Shown: positions 27,425 to 37,106 of the stretch, one piece after another
Numbering within the stretch: position 1 is the stretch's first letter
Layout of the letters: every line of letters starts with the position of its first letter
DNA from: Pseudomonas donghuensis
Lineage (GTDB): Bacteria > Pseudomonadota > Gammaproteobacteria > Pseudomonadales > Pseudomonadaceae
Direction of reading: 5' to 3'
Assembly (NCBI RefSeq): GCF_000259195.1
Contig: NZ_JH650767.1
Span: 94,753-158,752, forward strand
DNA: 64,000 nucleotides
The notes under the pieces: generated by a model
Database searches by the model: none
The model's input: only the letters and a program-made list of their open reading frames with translations
Told to the model about the DNA's origin: nothing
Translations under genes and position numbers: made by a program

Positions 27425-28192
27425 TCAAGCCCGCACAAACCGCTGCCTGAGCACGTCACTCAAGGCATCCACCAGCAACACCAGCACCAGCATGGCGATG
27501 ATCACCGTGCTGGCCTGGGCTTCCTGGAACAGGCTCAGGGTGGTGTAGAGCATCTGCCCCAGGCCACCGGCACCAACAAAACCCAGTACGCTGGCCATGC
27601 GGATGTTGTTCTCCCAGCGGTACAGGCTGTAGGCCAGCAACTGCGGCCAGAGGTTGGGCAAGGTGCCGAAGCAGAACGCCGTGACCTGGCTGCCGCCTTG
27701 CAGGCGAATGGCCGCAGCCGGTTCTGGCGGGGTGTTTTCCAGCGCTTCGGCGAACAGGCGGCCGAGTACGCCTGAGGTATGCAAGGCCAAGGCCAGCGTG
27801 CCGGCATTCGGTCCAAGGCCCGCGGCCAGGACGGTCAAGGCCGCCCACACCAGCTCCGGAATCGCTCGCAATGCGTTGAGCAGCAGGCGCGCTACGCCTT
27901 GCAACGGCCAGCCAAAACGCCCGGCTGCCGGCAAGGCCAGCAACAGGCCGAGCACCACCGCAAGCAAGGTACCCAGCCCTGACATCGCCAGGGTTTCCAG
28001 TGCGCCTTTGCCAACCGCCCGCAGGTGATCGGGGCTCAGGTCGGGGCTGAGGAATCGCAGCGCGTATGCACCCATCTGCCCTAACCCGCCATCGCCAAAC
28101 AGCGCCTGCAGATCAAGACTCAAATAAGCGAACGAAGCTGCCACCGCCGCCAACAGCGCCAGCACCAGCGCCGTGTTGACCAACGCTCTCAT
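27425..28192 (-). CDS. ABC transporter permease, PhnE-like (second subunit)
   Basis: 255 aa with about six membrane helices and the EAA-loop region ALENTPPEPAAAIRLQGGSQ. The stretches LRAIPELVWAALTVLAAGLGP and MASVLGFVGAGGLGQML are typical of phosphonate-type permeases. The start is the ATG at 28192, overlapping the upstream permease as ATGA; the frame further upstream is a shadow. It is the last gene of the four-gene transporter operon and converges on the siderophore receptor. Confidence 0.88.
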   Translation of the reverse strand: MRALVNTALVLALLAAVAASFAYLSLDLQALFGDGGLGQMGAYALRFLSPDLSPDHLRAVGKGALETLAMSGLGTLLAVVLGLLLALPAAGRFGWPLQGVARLLLNALRAIPELVWAALTVLAAGLGPNAGTLALALHTSGVLGRLFAEALENTPPEPAAAIRLQGGSQVTAFCFGTLPNLWPQLLAYSLYRWENNIRMASVLGFVGAGGLGQMLYTTLSLFQEAQASTVIIAMLVLVLLVDALSDVLRQRFVRA

Positions 28193-29016
28193 GCCAGCCT
28201 CCCGCGCAGCAGGCGACTGAGCTGGTCGGCCAGCCATACCAGCAGCAGAAACGTCAGCAGCATGCTTGCTACCTCGGCGCCTGCGAACATGCGCATGGAC
28301 AGGTCGATCTGCTGGCCCAACCCGCCCGCGCCGACAAAGCCCATCACCACCGAGGCACGGATCGCGCATTCCCAGCGGTACACCGTGTAGGACACCAGCT
28401 CCGCCGCCGCAGCGGGCAGGATGCCGTAAAAAAACGCGCTCAAGCGGCTGCTGCCGGCCTGCAACAAGGCATGGGCCGGGCGCTGGTCGACCGATTCGAA
28501 GATCTCCGCGTAGACCTTGCCAAGCATGCCGCTGTAGGTAATGGCGATGGCCAGCACCCCGGCGGTCGGGCCCAGGCCGACCGCGCGGACGAACAACAGC
28601 GCCCAGACGATCTCCGGCACGCTACGCAGGAAGATCAACAAGGCGCGCACCGGCAGACGCAAGGTGCGCGACCAGAAGCCCAGGCGCCCGCCCCGTGAGG
28701 CAGCGCGCAACGACAGCGCCCGGCTGGCCAGCAGGCTGGCCGGGATCGCCAGCAGCAAGGCCAGGGTCATGCCGGCGGTAGCCACTGCCAGGGTCTGCAA
28801 GGTGGCATCCAAAAGCAGCCGAAGGAAGTCAGGCTCATGGGCCGGCGGCCAGAAGGCGCTGAGGAAAGTGGCCATCTCCCGGCGGTTGTCGGCCTGCAGC
28901 AATACGCCGGGGTTCAGTTCGCTGAGGCGGATGCCCGGCCACAACAGGGCAATCGCCAGCAGCGCCAGCAGCACCCTGGGCAGTGCCGCCGGGTCGCGGC
29001 TATCGACCTTCAGCAT
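28189..29016 (-). CDS. ABC transporter permease, PhnE-like (first subunit)
   Basis: 275 aa with the same family features as its neighbour: FLRSVPEIVWALLFVRAVGLGP, YAEIFESVDQRPAHALLQAGSS (EAA loop) and MGFVGAGGLGQQIDLSMRMF. The two permeases are diverged copies and would form a heterodimer. It overlaps the ATPase gene by seven bases. Confidence 0.9.
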   Translation of the reverse strand: MLKVDSRDPAALPRVLLALLAIALLWPGIRLSELNPGVLLQADNRREMATFLSAFWPPAHEPDFLRLLLDATLQTLAVATAGMTLALLLAIPASLLASRALSLRAASRGGRLGFWSRTLRLPVRALLIFLRSVPEIVWALLFVRAVGLGPTAGVLAIAITYSGMLGKVYAEIFESVDQRPAHALLQAGSSRLSAFFYGILPAAAAELVSYTVYRWECAIRASVVMGFVGAGGLGQQIDLSMRMFAGAEVASMLLTFLLLVWLADQLSRLLRGRLA

Positions 29017-29804
29017 CGGGGAATCTGCAGGTTCAACGCTGGCAGCGGTAGCGGCGGCGACACCAGATGTTCGTTGGCATACAAGCCATCGAGCATGTCG
29101 CTGGAGACCTCGCTCGCCGGGCGATCAAAGACGATCCGCCCTTCTCGAACACCAATCACCCGCGGGAAATGCGCCAGCGCCAGCTCTACCGCATGCAGGC
29201 TGGCGATCAGGGTCACGCCGCGCTCATTGGCATGCTGGTTGAGGGTTTTCAGGCTGTGTTCGGCCAGCACCGGGTCCATGGCCGAAACCGGCTCGTCAGC
29301 CAGCAGAATCTGTGGTTGCTGATACAGTGCCCGGGCAATGCCGACCCGCTGCAACTGGCCACCGGACAGTTGCCCGCACTGGACAAAAATCTTCTCGGCC
29401 ATGCCCAGGCTCGTCAGCACTTCGCGTACACCCGGAACGTCCGCCGGGTGCAGCAGATTGAGCAGCCCGCGCAAGGTGCTCCACTGCCCCAGGCGCCCGG
29501 CCAGCACCGCCGTCACCACCCGCTGGCGCGGTGGCAGCGGCGGCGCCTGATGGATCAGGCCGATGCGCGCGCGCAGGCGCTGACGCGCCCCGGCCGACAA
29601 GCGCCAGGGCGCCACATCGAGCAGCTCGACGGCGCCGGTACTGGGGGCCAGGGCAGTGCCCAGCAACTGCAACAGGCTCGACTTGCCCGCCCCCGAAGGG
29701 CCGATGATCGCCACCCGCTCGCCGGCGCCAATCTGCAGGTCGATGCCGTGCAGGGCCTGGACCTGGCCATGGCGCAGGCTGGCGCCGGTCAAACGGATGG
29801 TCAT
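29010..29804 (-). CDS. ABC transporter ATP-binding protein, PhnC-like
   Basis: 264 aa: Walker A GPSGAGKSS (about 35-43), Q-loop LIHQAPPLP, signature LSGGQLQRVGIARALYQ, Walker B ILLADEPVSAMDP and the H-loop SLHAVELAL. It drives uptake with the two permeases. Its start overlaps the binding-protein gene's stop. Confidence 0.93.
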   Translation of the reverse strand: MTIRLTGASLRHGQVQALHGIDLQIGAGERVAIIGPSGAGKSSLLQLLGTALAPSTGAVELLDVAPWRLSAGARQRLRARIGLIHQAPPLPPRQRVVTAVLAGRLGQWSTLRGLLNLLHPADVPGVREVLTSLGMAEKIFVQCGQLSGGQLQRVGIARALYQQPQILLADEPVSAMDPVLAEHSLKTLNQHANERGVTLIASLHAVELALAHFPRVIGVREGRIVFDRPASEVSSDMLDGLYANEHLVSPPLPLPALNLQIPRC

Positions 29805-30652
29805 TTCAGCAGTTCGGCGGCGCGCGCGGCCTCTTCGATGCCCTTGTAGTTGTCCGGGCTGGTTTCGATAAAGCGGCTGGCGGCCTGCAGGTCGAGGATG
29901 GCCTTGTCGGCGGGCTTGGCCGGATCGAGGTCGAGGAACGCCTGTTTGATCTTGTCTTTCAGCGCCGGGTCGAGGCTGCCGCGCACGGTCCAGTTGTAAT
30001 CGAAGTAGCTTGGGGTGGTGGCGAACACCTTCACCTTATTGGTATCGACCTTGCCCGAGGCCACCAGCTTTTCCCAGACGCTGGCGTTGAGTACCCCACC
30101 GTCGGCCTTGCCGGCCTGGACCCACGCCGCCGTAGCATCGTGGGCACCGGAATAGGCGACGCGGCTGAAGTAAGTTTCAGGCTTGATGCCATCCTTGAGC
30201 ATGAAGTAGCGCGGCATCAGGCTGCCCGAGGTGGACGAAATGGAACCGAAGGCAAAGGTCTTGCCCTTGAGATCGGCGAGGCTCTTCACATCCGGGTTGG
30301 CGGTGATGAATTTGCTGGTGAACTTGGCGTCCTGTTCACGCTGTACCAAAGGCGTGGCTGTCGGATCCTTGAGGTGCACCTGCACGAAAGTGAAACCGCC
30401 CAGCCAGGCCATATCCAGCTTGTTGGCGACCAGCGACTCGACCACCGCCGGGTAGTCTGCCACCGGCACGAACTCGACTTTCATCCCCAGCTTCTGCTCC
30501 AGATACTCACCCAACGGCTTGAACTTACGCAGCAGTTCGGTGGGCGCTTCGTCAGGGATCGCGCTGACCCGCAGGGTATCGGCCGCCTGGGCCAGGTAAG
30601 ACGTGCAGGACAATAGCAGACCGGCAAACAGCGCCAGGGGACGTTTGAGCAT
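29801..30652 (-). CDS. Periplasmic binding protein, putative selenate/selenium-oxyanion ABC transporter
   Basis: 283 aa, PhnD-like. Signal peptide MLKRPLALFAGLLLSCTSYL.. to about residue 23, then TLRVSAIPDEAPTELLRKFK, FVPVADYPAVVESLVANKLDMAW and GKTFAFGSISSTSGSLMPRY. The start is ATG 30652 with GGAGAA upstream; an in-frame TTG lies further out. Members of this subgroup next to selD are annotated in databases as putative selenate transporters (from memory, TIGR04553). Here selD and selU start only 123 bp away, divergently. The selenium role is inferred from context; phosphonate or sulfonate uptake is the alternative. Confidence 0.8.
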   Translation of the reverse strand: MLKRPLALFAGLLLSCTSYLAQAADTLRVSAIPDEAPTELLRKFKPLGEYLEQKLGMKVEFVPVADYPAVVESLVANKLDMAWLGGFTFVQVHLKDPTATPLVQREQDAKFTSKFITANPDVKSLADLKGKTFAFGSISSTSGSLMPRYFMLKDGIKPETYFSRVAYSGAHDATAAWVQAGKADGGVLNASVWEKLVASGKVDTNKVKVFATTPSYFDYNWTVRGSLDPALKDKIKQAFLDLDPAKPADKAILDLQAASRFIETSPDNYKGIEEAARAAELLK

Positions 30653-30774
30653 GGGGATTCTCCGGTTCAATAGCGGGGAAAGGGCCGGTACGGGCCACCC
30701 CGGAAATTATAAGAGGCATCGGCGCAAAGGCCAGCTTTGCTACACTCGGGCCTTGACGATTTTTCGAGGTGCGT

Positions 30775-31809
30775 ATGAGCGAAACGATTCGCCTGACCCA
30801 GTACAGCCACGGTGCCGGCTGTGGCTGCAAGATCTCTCCGAAGATGCTCGAGGTGATTCTCGCCGAAAGCGGTACCCAGGCGCTGGACCCGAAACTCTGG
30901 GTCGGCAACGCTTCGCGCGATGACGCGGCAGTTTACGCCCTCGATGACGAACGCGGTGTGGTTTCGACCACCGACTTCTTCATGCCGATCGTCGATGACC
31001 CCTATGACTTCGGCCGCATTGCCGCCACCAACGCCATCAGCGATATCTACGCCATGGGCGGCGACCCGCTGATGGCCATCGCCATTCTCGGCTGGCCGGT
31101 CAATGTGCTGGCCCCGGAAGTGGCCCGTGAAGTGATCCGCGGCGGCCGTGCCGTGTGCGCAGAGGCCGGCATTCCCCTGGCTGGCGGCCACTCCATCGAC
31201 GCCCCCGAGCCGATCTTTGGCCTGGCGGTAACCGGCGTGGTGCAAAAGCGTCACATGAAGCGTAACGACACCGCCACGGCAGGTTGCCGTCTGTACCTGA
31301 CCAAACCCTTGGGTATCGGCATCCTCACCACCGCCGAGAAAAAGGCCAAGCTGCGCGATCAGGACAAGGGCCTGGCCCGCGACTGGATGTGCACCCTGAA
31401 CACCCCCGGCAGCCGCTTCGGCAAGCTGGCCGCGGTCAAGGCCATGACCGACGTCACCGGCTTCGGCCTGCTTGGCCACCTGGTGGAGTTGGCCGACGGC
31501 AGCGGCCTGAGCGCACGCCTGAACTACAACGCGGTGCCCCGCCTGCCGAGCGTCGAGCATTACCTGGCCGAAGGCTGCGTGCCCGGCGGAACCCTGCGCA
31601 ACTTCGACAGCTACGGCGACAAGATCGCGCCCCTGAGCGATGAGCAGAAGCACCTGCTGTGCGATCCACAAACCAGCGGCGGGCTGCTGGTGGCGGTGAC
31701 CCCGGAAGGTGAAACGGAGTTTCTCGCCGTCGCCGCCGAACTGGGCCTGAACCTGGCGCCGATCGGCGAACTGGTGGAGCGACAGAGCCATGCGGTTGAG
31801 GTGCTTTGA
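30775..31809 (+). CDS. selD: Selenide, water dikinase (selenophosphate synthase)
   Basis: Makes selenophosphate from selenide and ATP. 344 aa, with the active-site [10 protein letters not shown] (Cys16 and Cys18; cysteine rather than selenocysteine), [31 protein letters not shown] (ATP/Mg binding) and [18 protein letters not shown] precedes the ATG at 30775. The stop overlaps the selU start (TGATG). Confidence 0.96.
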   Translation: MSETIRLTQYSHGAGCGCKISPKMLEVILAESGTQALDPKLWVGNASRDDAAVYALDDERGVVSTTDFFMPIVDDPYDFGRIAATNAISDIYAMGGDPLMAIAILGWPVNVLAPEVAREVIRGGRAVCAEAGIPLAGGHSIDAPEPIFGLAVTGVVQKRHMKRNDTATAGCRLYLTKPLGIGILTTAEKKAKLRDQDKGLARDWMCTLNTPGSRFGKLAAVKAMTDVTGFGLLGHLVELADGSGLSARLNYNAVPRLPSVEHYLAEGCVPGGTLRNFDSYGDKIAPLSDEQKHLLCDPQTSGGLLVAVTPEGETEFLAVAAELGLNLAPIGELVERQSHAVEVL

Positions 31810-32912
31810 TGCGCGACAACTGCACCGACTACCGCCAGCTGTTTCTCAACGATGTAGCCATGATGGACCTGCGCGCCCCGGTCGAATTCACCAAGGGCGC
31901 CTTCCCCAATGTCAGCAACCTGCCGCTGATGAACGACCTTGAGCGGCAAAAGGTCGGCACCTGCTACAAGCAGCAGGGCCAGCAGGCCGCCATCGCCCTC
32001 GGCCATCAACTGGTCAGCGGCCAGACCAAGGACCAGCGCATTGCCGCCTGGGCCGCGTTCGCCCGGGCCAACCCAGAAGGTTACCTCTACTGCTTTCGCG
32101 GTGGCCTGCGTTCGCAGATCGTCCAGCAGTGGCTCAAGGCTGAAGCCGGCATCGACTATCCGAAAGTGGTCGGCGGCTACAAGGCAATGCGCACGTTCCT
32201 GATCGAGACCACCCGGCAGGCCGTGGCGGAGTGCGACTTCGTGCTGATCGGCGGCCTCACCGGTACCGGCAAGACCGAAGTGCTACAACTGCTGGATAAC
32301 ACCATTGACCTGGAAGGCCACGCCAACCACCGCGGTTCCAGCTTTGGCAAGCGCGCCACCGGCCAGCCGGGGCAGATTGACTTCGAGAACGGCCTGGCCA
32401 TCGATGTGCTGAAGAAACGCGCCCGGGGCATCGAGCAGTTTGTGCTGGAAGATGAGGGCCGCATCGTCGGCAGCTGCACGGTGCCGCTAGAGCTGTACCA
32501 GGGCATGCAGGGTTACCCGCTGGTGTGGCTGGAAGACAGCTTTGACAACCGCGTCGAGCGGATTCTCGGCGATTACGTGATCAACCTGTGCGCCGAGTTC
32601 GTTGCCCTGCACGGTGATGAAAACGGCTTCAGGCTGTTTGCCGAACGCCTGACCCGGAGCATGGCCAATATCCTCAAACGCCTGGGCGGCGAGCGCTACC
32701 AGCGACTGTCGGCGTTGCTCCAGCAAGCGCTACAGGAACAACTGCGCAGTGGCGCGGTGGAGCTGCACCGCGCCTGGATCAGCGGCCTGCTCAGCGAATA
32801 CTATGACCCGATGTACGCCTACCAGCGCGACAGCAAGGCCCAGCGCATCGAGTTTGCCGGCGATCAGCGCGAAGTGCGCGAGTACCTGCGCGAGCGCGCC
32901 GCCCGGCGCTGA
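31809..32912 (+). CDS. selU: tRNA 2-selenouridine synthase
   Basis: Replaces sulfur by selenium in 2-thiouridine at the tRNA wobble base, using selenophosphate from SelD. 367 aa: a rhodanese domain with catalytic Cys95 in [12 protein letters not shown] and a C-terminal P-loop domain with [12 protein letters not shown] (about 148-159). Translational coupling to selD is clear. selA/selB are not in this window, so here selenium may serve mainly tRNA modification. Also called mnmH or ybbB. Confidence 0.95.
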   Translation: MRDNCTDYRQLFLNDVAMMDLRAPVEFTKGAFPNVSNLPLMNDLERQKVGTCYKQQGQQAAIALGHQLVSGQTKDQRIAAWAAFARANPEGYLYCFRGGLRSQIVQQWLKAEAGIDYPKVVGGYKAMRTFLIETTRQAVAECDFVLIGGLTGTGKTEVLQLLDNTIDLEGHANHRGSSFGKRATGQPGQIDFENGLAIDVLKKRARGIEQFVLEDEGRIVGSCTVPLELYQGMQGYPLVWLEDSFDNRVERILGDYVINLCAEFVALHGDENGFRLFAERLTRSMANILKRLGGERYQRLSALLQQALQEQLRSGAVELHRAWISGLLSEYYDPMYAYQRDSKAQRIEFAGDQREVREYLRERAARR

Positions 32913-32914
32913 TC

Positions 32915-33298
32915 TCAGGGCTGCAGCAATGCCTGCAGTTCGTCTGCCCGGTCCCGGGTGCTGCCGAGGATGCACCCGGCGCCATTGAGCTGGTCGATAG
33001 TGCCGCCGGTGGGGCTGTAATACAGGTTGCAGTTGGCGTCGCGGTACTTGATCCAGGCCCGCTGAGCCTCACGCAGCTGGGTTTGCTGAGGGCCTTCGAG
33101 AGCGGCCATGGCCTTTTTGTAGGCGCTGTTGAGGCGGCTGTCCTGGCGCTTGATCTCGGCGCCGTTGCAGTTGTTCATGGCCAGGGTGGACTCGGCGGTT
33201 TTCATGCAGGCTGTGTAGGCCGGGGAGTACTCGTCCTGGGCCTGGGCTATTGAGGAACCACAGACCCATAGGCCGATGAGCAAAAATGGGCGGTTCAT
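32915..33298 (-). CDS. LprI/DUF1311-family periplasmic protein
   Basis: 127 aa with signal peptide (MNRPFLLIGLWVCGSSIAQA) and the DUF1311 pattern: four spaced cysteines (TACMKTAE, NNCNGAEI, NCNLYY, GCILGSTRDR), SRLNSAYKKAMAAL and LREAQRAWIKYRDANC. Some relatives inhibit lysozyme. It is tail-to-tail with selU, two bases apart. Confidence 0.85.
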   Translation of the reverse strand: MNRPFLLIGLWVCGSSIAQAQDEYSPAYTACMKTAESTLAMNNCNGAEIKRQDSRLNSAYKKAMAALEGPQQTQLREAQRAWIKYRDANCNLYYSPTGGTIDQLNGAGCILGSTRDRADELQALLQP

Positions 33299-33346
33299 GC
33301 GGCGGACTCCGTCTTGGGTGGGCGCGGGCTGATCGTGGTCGGCATG

Positions 33347-33898
33347 CTAGATGGCGCCCTTGTCGATCTGGACCGGCGTCGGTGGCTCGATCATTTTCTT
33401 TAGCTGAAAGTGCAGGCTAGGCGTCTGGATCGCGTAGACGATGGCAATGTTGAGCACGATTGCCAGGCCGCCATCAAGCCAGTGCCAACCCGGCATCTGC
33501 GCGCCTTTGACCCCCTGTCGGCACCACCAGGCCTGCGCTACGCAGAAGAAGCCGATCGATAGCAGCCAGACGTAATAACCGGGGCCGAAGCCTGTGACGT
33601 CGAGAAAACTGTAGCTGTGATTGTCTGGCAGACGCTCGACTTGCAGCGCGCTGAGTGCCAGGTACAGCGCGCCAAGGCCAAGCACCAGGGCCAGCCAGCG
33701 CCAACGCCGGTGCATCAGGATCGCCAGCCCCAGCAACGGGTTGGCAAACCAGCCGTAGATCTGCATGACAATGCCCCAAGGCCCGAGCAGCAGCACCTGC
33801 AAAGCATGCAGAGAGCCGTCAGCCGACAGGTAGATGGCTTTGAAGCACAGGCTCAACAGGTACAACGCCAGGGTGATTGCAACGTAGAAACGGGCCAT
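33347..33898 (-). CDS. Hypothetical membrane protein (paralogue of the next gene)
   Basis: 183 aa with five predicted membrane helices: MARFYVAITLALYLLSLCF, LLLGPWGIVMQIYGW, WLALVLGLGALYLAL, YYVWLLSIGFFCVAQA and a C-terminal span. It shares GW/FWYANPL-MHR and PGYYVWLLS patterns with the next gene. The ATG at 33898 overlaps the upstream stop (TGATG). Function unknown. Confidence 0.7.
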   Translation of the reverse strand: MARFYVAITLALYLLSLCFKAIYLSADGSLHALQVLLLGPWGIVMQIYGWFANPLLGLAILMHRRWRWLALVLGLGALYLALSALQVERLPDNHSYSFLDVTGFGPGYYVWLLSIGFFCVAQAWWCRQGVKGAQMPGWHWLDGGLAIVLNIAIVYAIQTPSLHFQLKKMIEPPTPVQIDKGAI

Positions 33899-34437
33899 CA
33901 GTTGCCTCCGCACTCAATGCACGGTACCTGCTCGGGGACCGACCGAAACGGCACTTTACTCCAGGGCGTGAATGCCAGCGGCACACTGACTACGATGCCA
34001 GCGACCAGCACCCAGCCCGGCCAGCCCAGCAGCGGTACCCTGCTGCTACCCGCAGGTTCCCGGCGGTAGCGCCACTGGCCAAGGATGAACAGCACCATCG
34101 CCAGCAACCACACGTAGTAGCCGATCAGCAGCCCCGGACCGTTGGGCGAATCGGGTACCGGGGTCAAGTTGAACCAGCCCAGCGGCACCATCGAGCCACT
34201 GAGCAACAGCGCAGCGCACCCCAGGTACAGGGCCACCCGTGGTTGTTTGCGGTGCATCACCAGGGCGGCGAAATACAGCGGATTGGCATACCAGAAGGCG
34301 CCGCCCAAGACCCCCAGGGCCAGGGCGTGCATGCCACGCATCACATCGTGCTCACGGGCACAAGCCTCAAGGAACAGGCAGGTCAGGTAGCAGGCGAGGC
34401 TGAGGGTCAGGTAGTTCAGGGGCACCAGTAAATCCAT
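33898..34437 (-). CDS. Hypothetical membrane protein
   Basis: 179 aa, about five membrane helices (YLTLSLACYLTCLFLEA, ALALGVLGGAFWYANPLYF, VALYLGCAALLLSG, GYYVWLLAMVLFILGQW, WPGWVLVAGIVVSVPLAF). WYANPL...VMHRKQPR and GLLIGYYVWLL match the downstream gene, so the two arose by duplication. An in-frame start four codons upstream (34449) is also possible. Function unknown. Confidence 0.7.
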   Translation of the reverse strand: MDLLVPLNYLTLSLACYLTCLFLEACAREHDVMRGMHALALGVLGGAFWYANPLYFAALVMHRKQPRVALYLGCAALLLSGSMVPLGWFNLTPVPDSPNGPGLLIGYYVWLLAMVLFILGQWRYRREPAGSSRVPLLGWPGWVLVAGIVVSVPLAFTPWSKVPFRSVPEQVPCIECGGN

Positions 34438-34494
34438 TTGGCTGGTCAAAGAGCGCGCGACAATAGCGCAGACTGCGCTGCCGCGCTTGAGTAT

Positions 34495-35064
34495 TCAACC
34501 TTCCATTGGCGCCTGATCGAGCAGCAGCCCGTATAGCCCCGAGTCCGACAGCTCACCGGCGACACACCAGCGCTGGCGCAGCACCCCTTCGAGCACAAAG
34601 CCCTGACGCTCCAGGGTGCGTGCCGAACCGTGGTTGCGCGGGTCGATTTCGGCCTCCAGGCGCCGCAAGTGCAGGCCGTGAGCCAGGTAGTCAATGAAAC
34701 AGGTCAGCGCCTCGTCCATGAAACCACGGCCTTGGGCAGCACTGGCCAGGCAGTAGCCGATTTCCCCGCGGCGCGAAGTGGGCTCCAGGTTGAACAATTG
34801 GCTCATGCCGATCAGTTCGCTGTTGTCGCGCCGATAGATGCCCAGCTTCAGCATCTGCCCAGCGGCATAAGCGGCGCGGTCTTCGGCCAATGCCGCCCGT
34901 GCCTCGGTCAGCGCTTGCCAGGGACGGTGGTGCCAGTAACGCATGACCTGCGGGTCGGCCATGATGGCAAACCATGCGTCGGCATCCTCGAGCACCATCG
35001 GGCGCAGTTGCAAGCGCGGGCTTTCCAGGCACAGGTCAGCGGGAAAACTGTACATGCGGGTCAC
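34495..35064 (-). CDS. RimJ/RimL-type GNAT N-acetyltransferase
   Basis: 189 aa. It contains the RimJ-type pattern LESPRLQLRPMVLEDADAWF, QVMRYWHHRPW, GEIGYCLASAAQGRGFMDEAL (acetyl-CoA binding) and NHGSARTLERQGFVLEGVLR. Probably acetylates an amine on a small molecule or protein N terminus; the substrate is unknown. Confidence 0.88.
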   Translation of the reverse strand: MTRMYSFPADLCLESPRLQLRPMVLEDADAWFAIMADPQVMRYWHHRPWQALTEARAALAEDRAAYAAGQMLKLGIYRRDNSELIGMSQLFNLEPTSRRGEIGYCLASAAQGRGFMDEALTCFIDYLAHGLHLRRLEAEIDPRNHGSARTLERQGFVLEGVLRQRWCVAGELSDSGLYGLLLDQAPMEG

Positions 35065-35118
35065 GCGGGACCTCCTGTCCGATTCATGAACCCGCCAGTG
35101 TACCCCTCAAGCCGCGCC

Positions 35119-35493
35119 TCAGGCGACTTCAGCGCCCTCGTCCGGCCAGATCGGTTCGTTGGCCTCGAGCGGTGGCAGCCCATAGGCGGCGCGGGCCGCA
35201 TCGCAGCTGGGGTTGGCTTCGCCATTGACCCAGGCCGCGTCGAACTCCCGGCACGGGCTGGAGCGTTGTTCATACAAGGTGCAGCTCACACCTTTGCCGA
35301 TCTCGCCTTCGAGCCCGATGCAGCGACAGGGCTTGCTGTCGGTGCCGATCATCGCCACGCGGCTGGGGCTGATCTGGACCACCAGATCGTCGGGCACGAC
35401 ACCACCCGCCGACGTGCACTCACCCCAGAAGAAAGACACACGGAAATACCCGCAGCAGGCGCCGCAGTTCAAACAAGGATTATGTTCGGACAT
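35119..35493 (-). CDS. YkgJ-family cysteine-cluster protein
   Basis: 124 aa: CLNCGACCGYFRVSF at the N terminus, then CRCIGLEGEIGKGVSC and SSPCREFDAAW, a CxxCxxCC-type metal (Zn or Fe-S) cluster family. The start is ATG 35493 by family alignment, although the upstream bases are a C-run on the coding strand with no ribosome site. Role unknown. Confidence 0.85.
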   Translation of the reverse strand: MSEHNPCLNCGACCGYFRVSFFWGECTSAGGVVPDDLVVQISPSRVAMIGTDSKPCRCIGLEGEIGKGVSCTLYEQRSSPCREFDAAWVNGEANPSCDAARAAYGLPPLEANEPIWPDEGAEVA

Positions 35494-35623
35494 GATCAGA
35501 AGGGGGGGAGGTTGATTATCGTTATAGGGAGAAACCCGCCGCCATTCTATGCTTTGCCGGATGTTTGAGAAGGGGGGTATTGCAGAAATAAATCGCCGCT
35601 GACGGACGGTTGTTTCGCTGCGG

Positions 35624-35664
35624 CAATCCCGCTCCCACTGTAGGAGCGGGATTGACCCGCGATG
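35624..35664. repeat. Single REP palindrome
   Basis: AATCCCGCTCC / GGAGCGGGATT with loop CACTGTA, then GACCCGCGATGG, downstream of alaC. Confidence 0.8.
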
Positions 35665-35674
35665 GCCTGTACGC

Positions 35675-36895
35675 TTATTTCTGGGCCGGCTTGCTGCCCA
35701 CACCATCAGCCCTGAACATCTGCCGGATGCCGCGCACCGCCTGACGGATGCGGTCCTGGTTCTCGATCAGGGCAAAGCGCACATGGTCGTCGCCATAATC
35801 ACCAAAGCCGATGCCCGGCGACACGCAGACCTTGGCCTCGGCCAGCAGCTTCTTGGAAAACTCCAGCGACCCCAGGTGCGCGTACTCTTCGGGGATTTTC
35901 GCCCAGACGTACATCGACGCCTTGGGGTTCTCGACCATCCAGCCCAACTCGTGCAGGCCCTTGACCAGCACGTTGCGACGCTGGCGATACTGCTCGGCGA
36001 TATCGAGCACACACTGCTGATCGCCTTCCAGCGCGGCAATGGCCGCGACCTGCAGCGGGGTGAAGGTGCCGTAGTCGTGGTAGCTCTTGATGCGTGCCAG
36101 GGCGCTGACCAGCTCGGGGTTGCCGACCATGAAGCCGATCCGCCAGCCGGCCATGTTGTAGCTCTTGGACAGGGTGAAGAACTCCACGGCAATGTCCTTG
36201 GCCCCCGGCACCTGCATGATCGACGGTGCTTTCCAGCCGTCGTAGACGATGTCGGCGTAGGCCAGGTCGTGGATCACCAGCACGTCGTACTGCTTGGCCA
36301 GGGCCACCACCCGTTCGAAGAAGTCCAGCTCGACGCACTGCGCGGTCGGGTTGGAGGGAAAGCCAAGGATCATCATCTTCGGTTTCGGGATGGTTTCGCG
36401 GATTGCCCGCTCCAGCTCGTTGAAGAAATCCACCCCCGGAATCAACGGCACCGAACGCACCTGGGCACCGGCTATCACCGCCCCGTAGATGTGAATCGGG
36501 TAGCTGGGGTTGGGCACCAGCACGGTGTCGCCATGGTCAAGGGTGGCGAGCATCAGGTGCGCCAGGCCTTCCTTGGAGCCGATGGTGACAATAGCTTCGC
36601 TTTCCGGGTCGATCTCGACCTCGTAGCGGTCCTTGTACCAGCGCGAGATCGCCCGGCGCAGGCGTGGGATACCGCGGGAAGTCGAGTAGCCGTGGGTGTC
36701 TTCACGCTGGGCGACCTGCACCAGTTTCTCGACGATGTGCGGCGGCGTGGCGCCGTCGGGGTTGCCCATGCTCAGGTCGATGATGTCCTCGCCACGACGG
36801 CGCGCGGCCATCTTGAGCTCGGCAGTGATGTTGAAGACGTAGGGGGGGAGACGATCAATGCGCGCAAAGCGGCGCGGCGAACCTTGGTCAGCCAT
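35675..36895 (-). CDS. alaC: Alanine-type class I aminotransferase
   Basis: PLP enzyme, 406 aa, of the AlaC/YfdZ group (pyruvate + glutamate). It has [43 protein letters not shown], the PLP-lysine motif [14 protein letters not shown], and the substrate Arg in [15 protein letters not shown]. The ATG at 36895 has GAGGA upstream and matches the family; an in-frame ATG at 36946 would add 17 unconserved residues. Confidence 0.9.
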   Translation of the reverse strand: MADQGSPRRFARIDRLPPYVFNITAELKMAARRRGEDIIDLSMGNPDGATPPHIVEKLVQVAQREDTHGYSTSRGIPRLRRAISRWYKDRYEVEIDPESEAIVTIGSKEGLAHLMLATLDHGDTVLVPNPSYPIHIYGAVIAGAQVRSVPLIPGVDFFNELERAIRETIPKPKMMILGFPSNPTAQCVELDFFERVVALAKQYDVLVIHDLAYADIVYDGWKAPSIMQVPGAKDIAVEFFTLSKSYNMAGWRIGFMVGNPELVSALARIKSYHDYGTFTPLQVAAIAALEGDQQCVLDIAEQYRQRRNVLVKGLHELGWMVENPKASMYVWAKIPEEYAHLGSLEFSKKLLAEAKVCVSPGIGFGDYGDDHVRFALIENQDRIRQAVRGIRQMFRADGVGSKPAQK

Positions 36896-37051
36896 GGCTT
36901 CCTCGAAGACGTAAGCGCCCGGAACCGTCCGAGCGACGTTGGCCACTGCGGTGGCCGAGGCAAACCATAGAGCCTTTGCCCGCCGGGTGTCCAGTAACTG
37001 CAGAAAAATACCTCGCCAAGCCTTTCTTTTGCATTACAGTCCTGACACCAT

Positions 37052-37070
37052 AATGAGAATCATTTGTATC
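37052..37070. promoter_or_regulatory. Fur box upstream of the second siderophore receptor
   Basis: AATGAGAATCATTTGTATC matches the Fur consensus at most positions, 37 bp before the receptor ATG. Confidence 0.85.
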
Positions 37071-37106
37071 ACATTTATTAATTAGCCAGCATTCAAAGGA
37101 ACTGCA

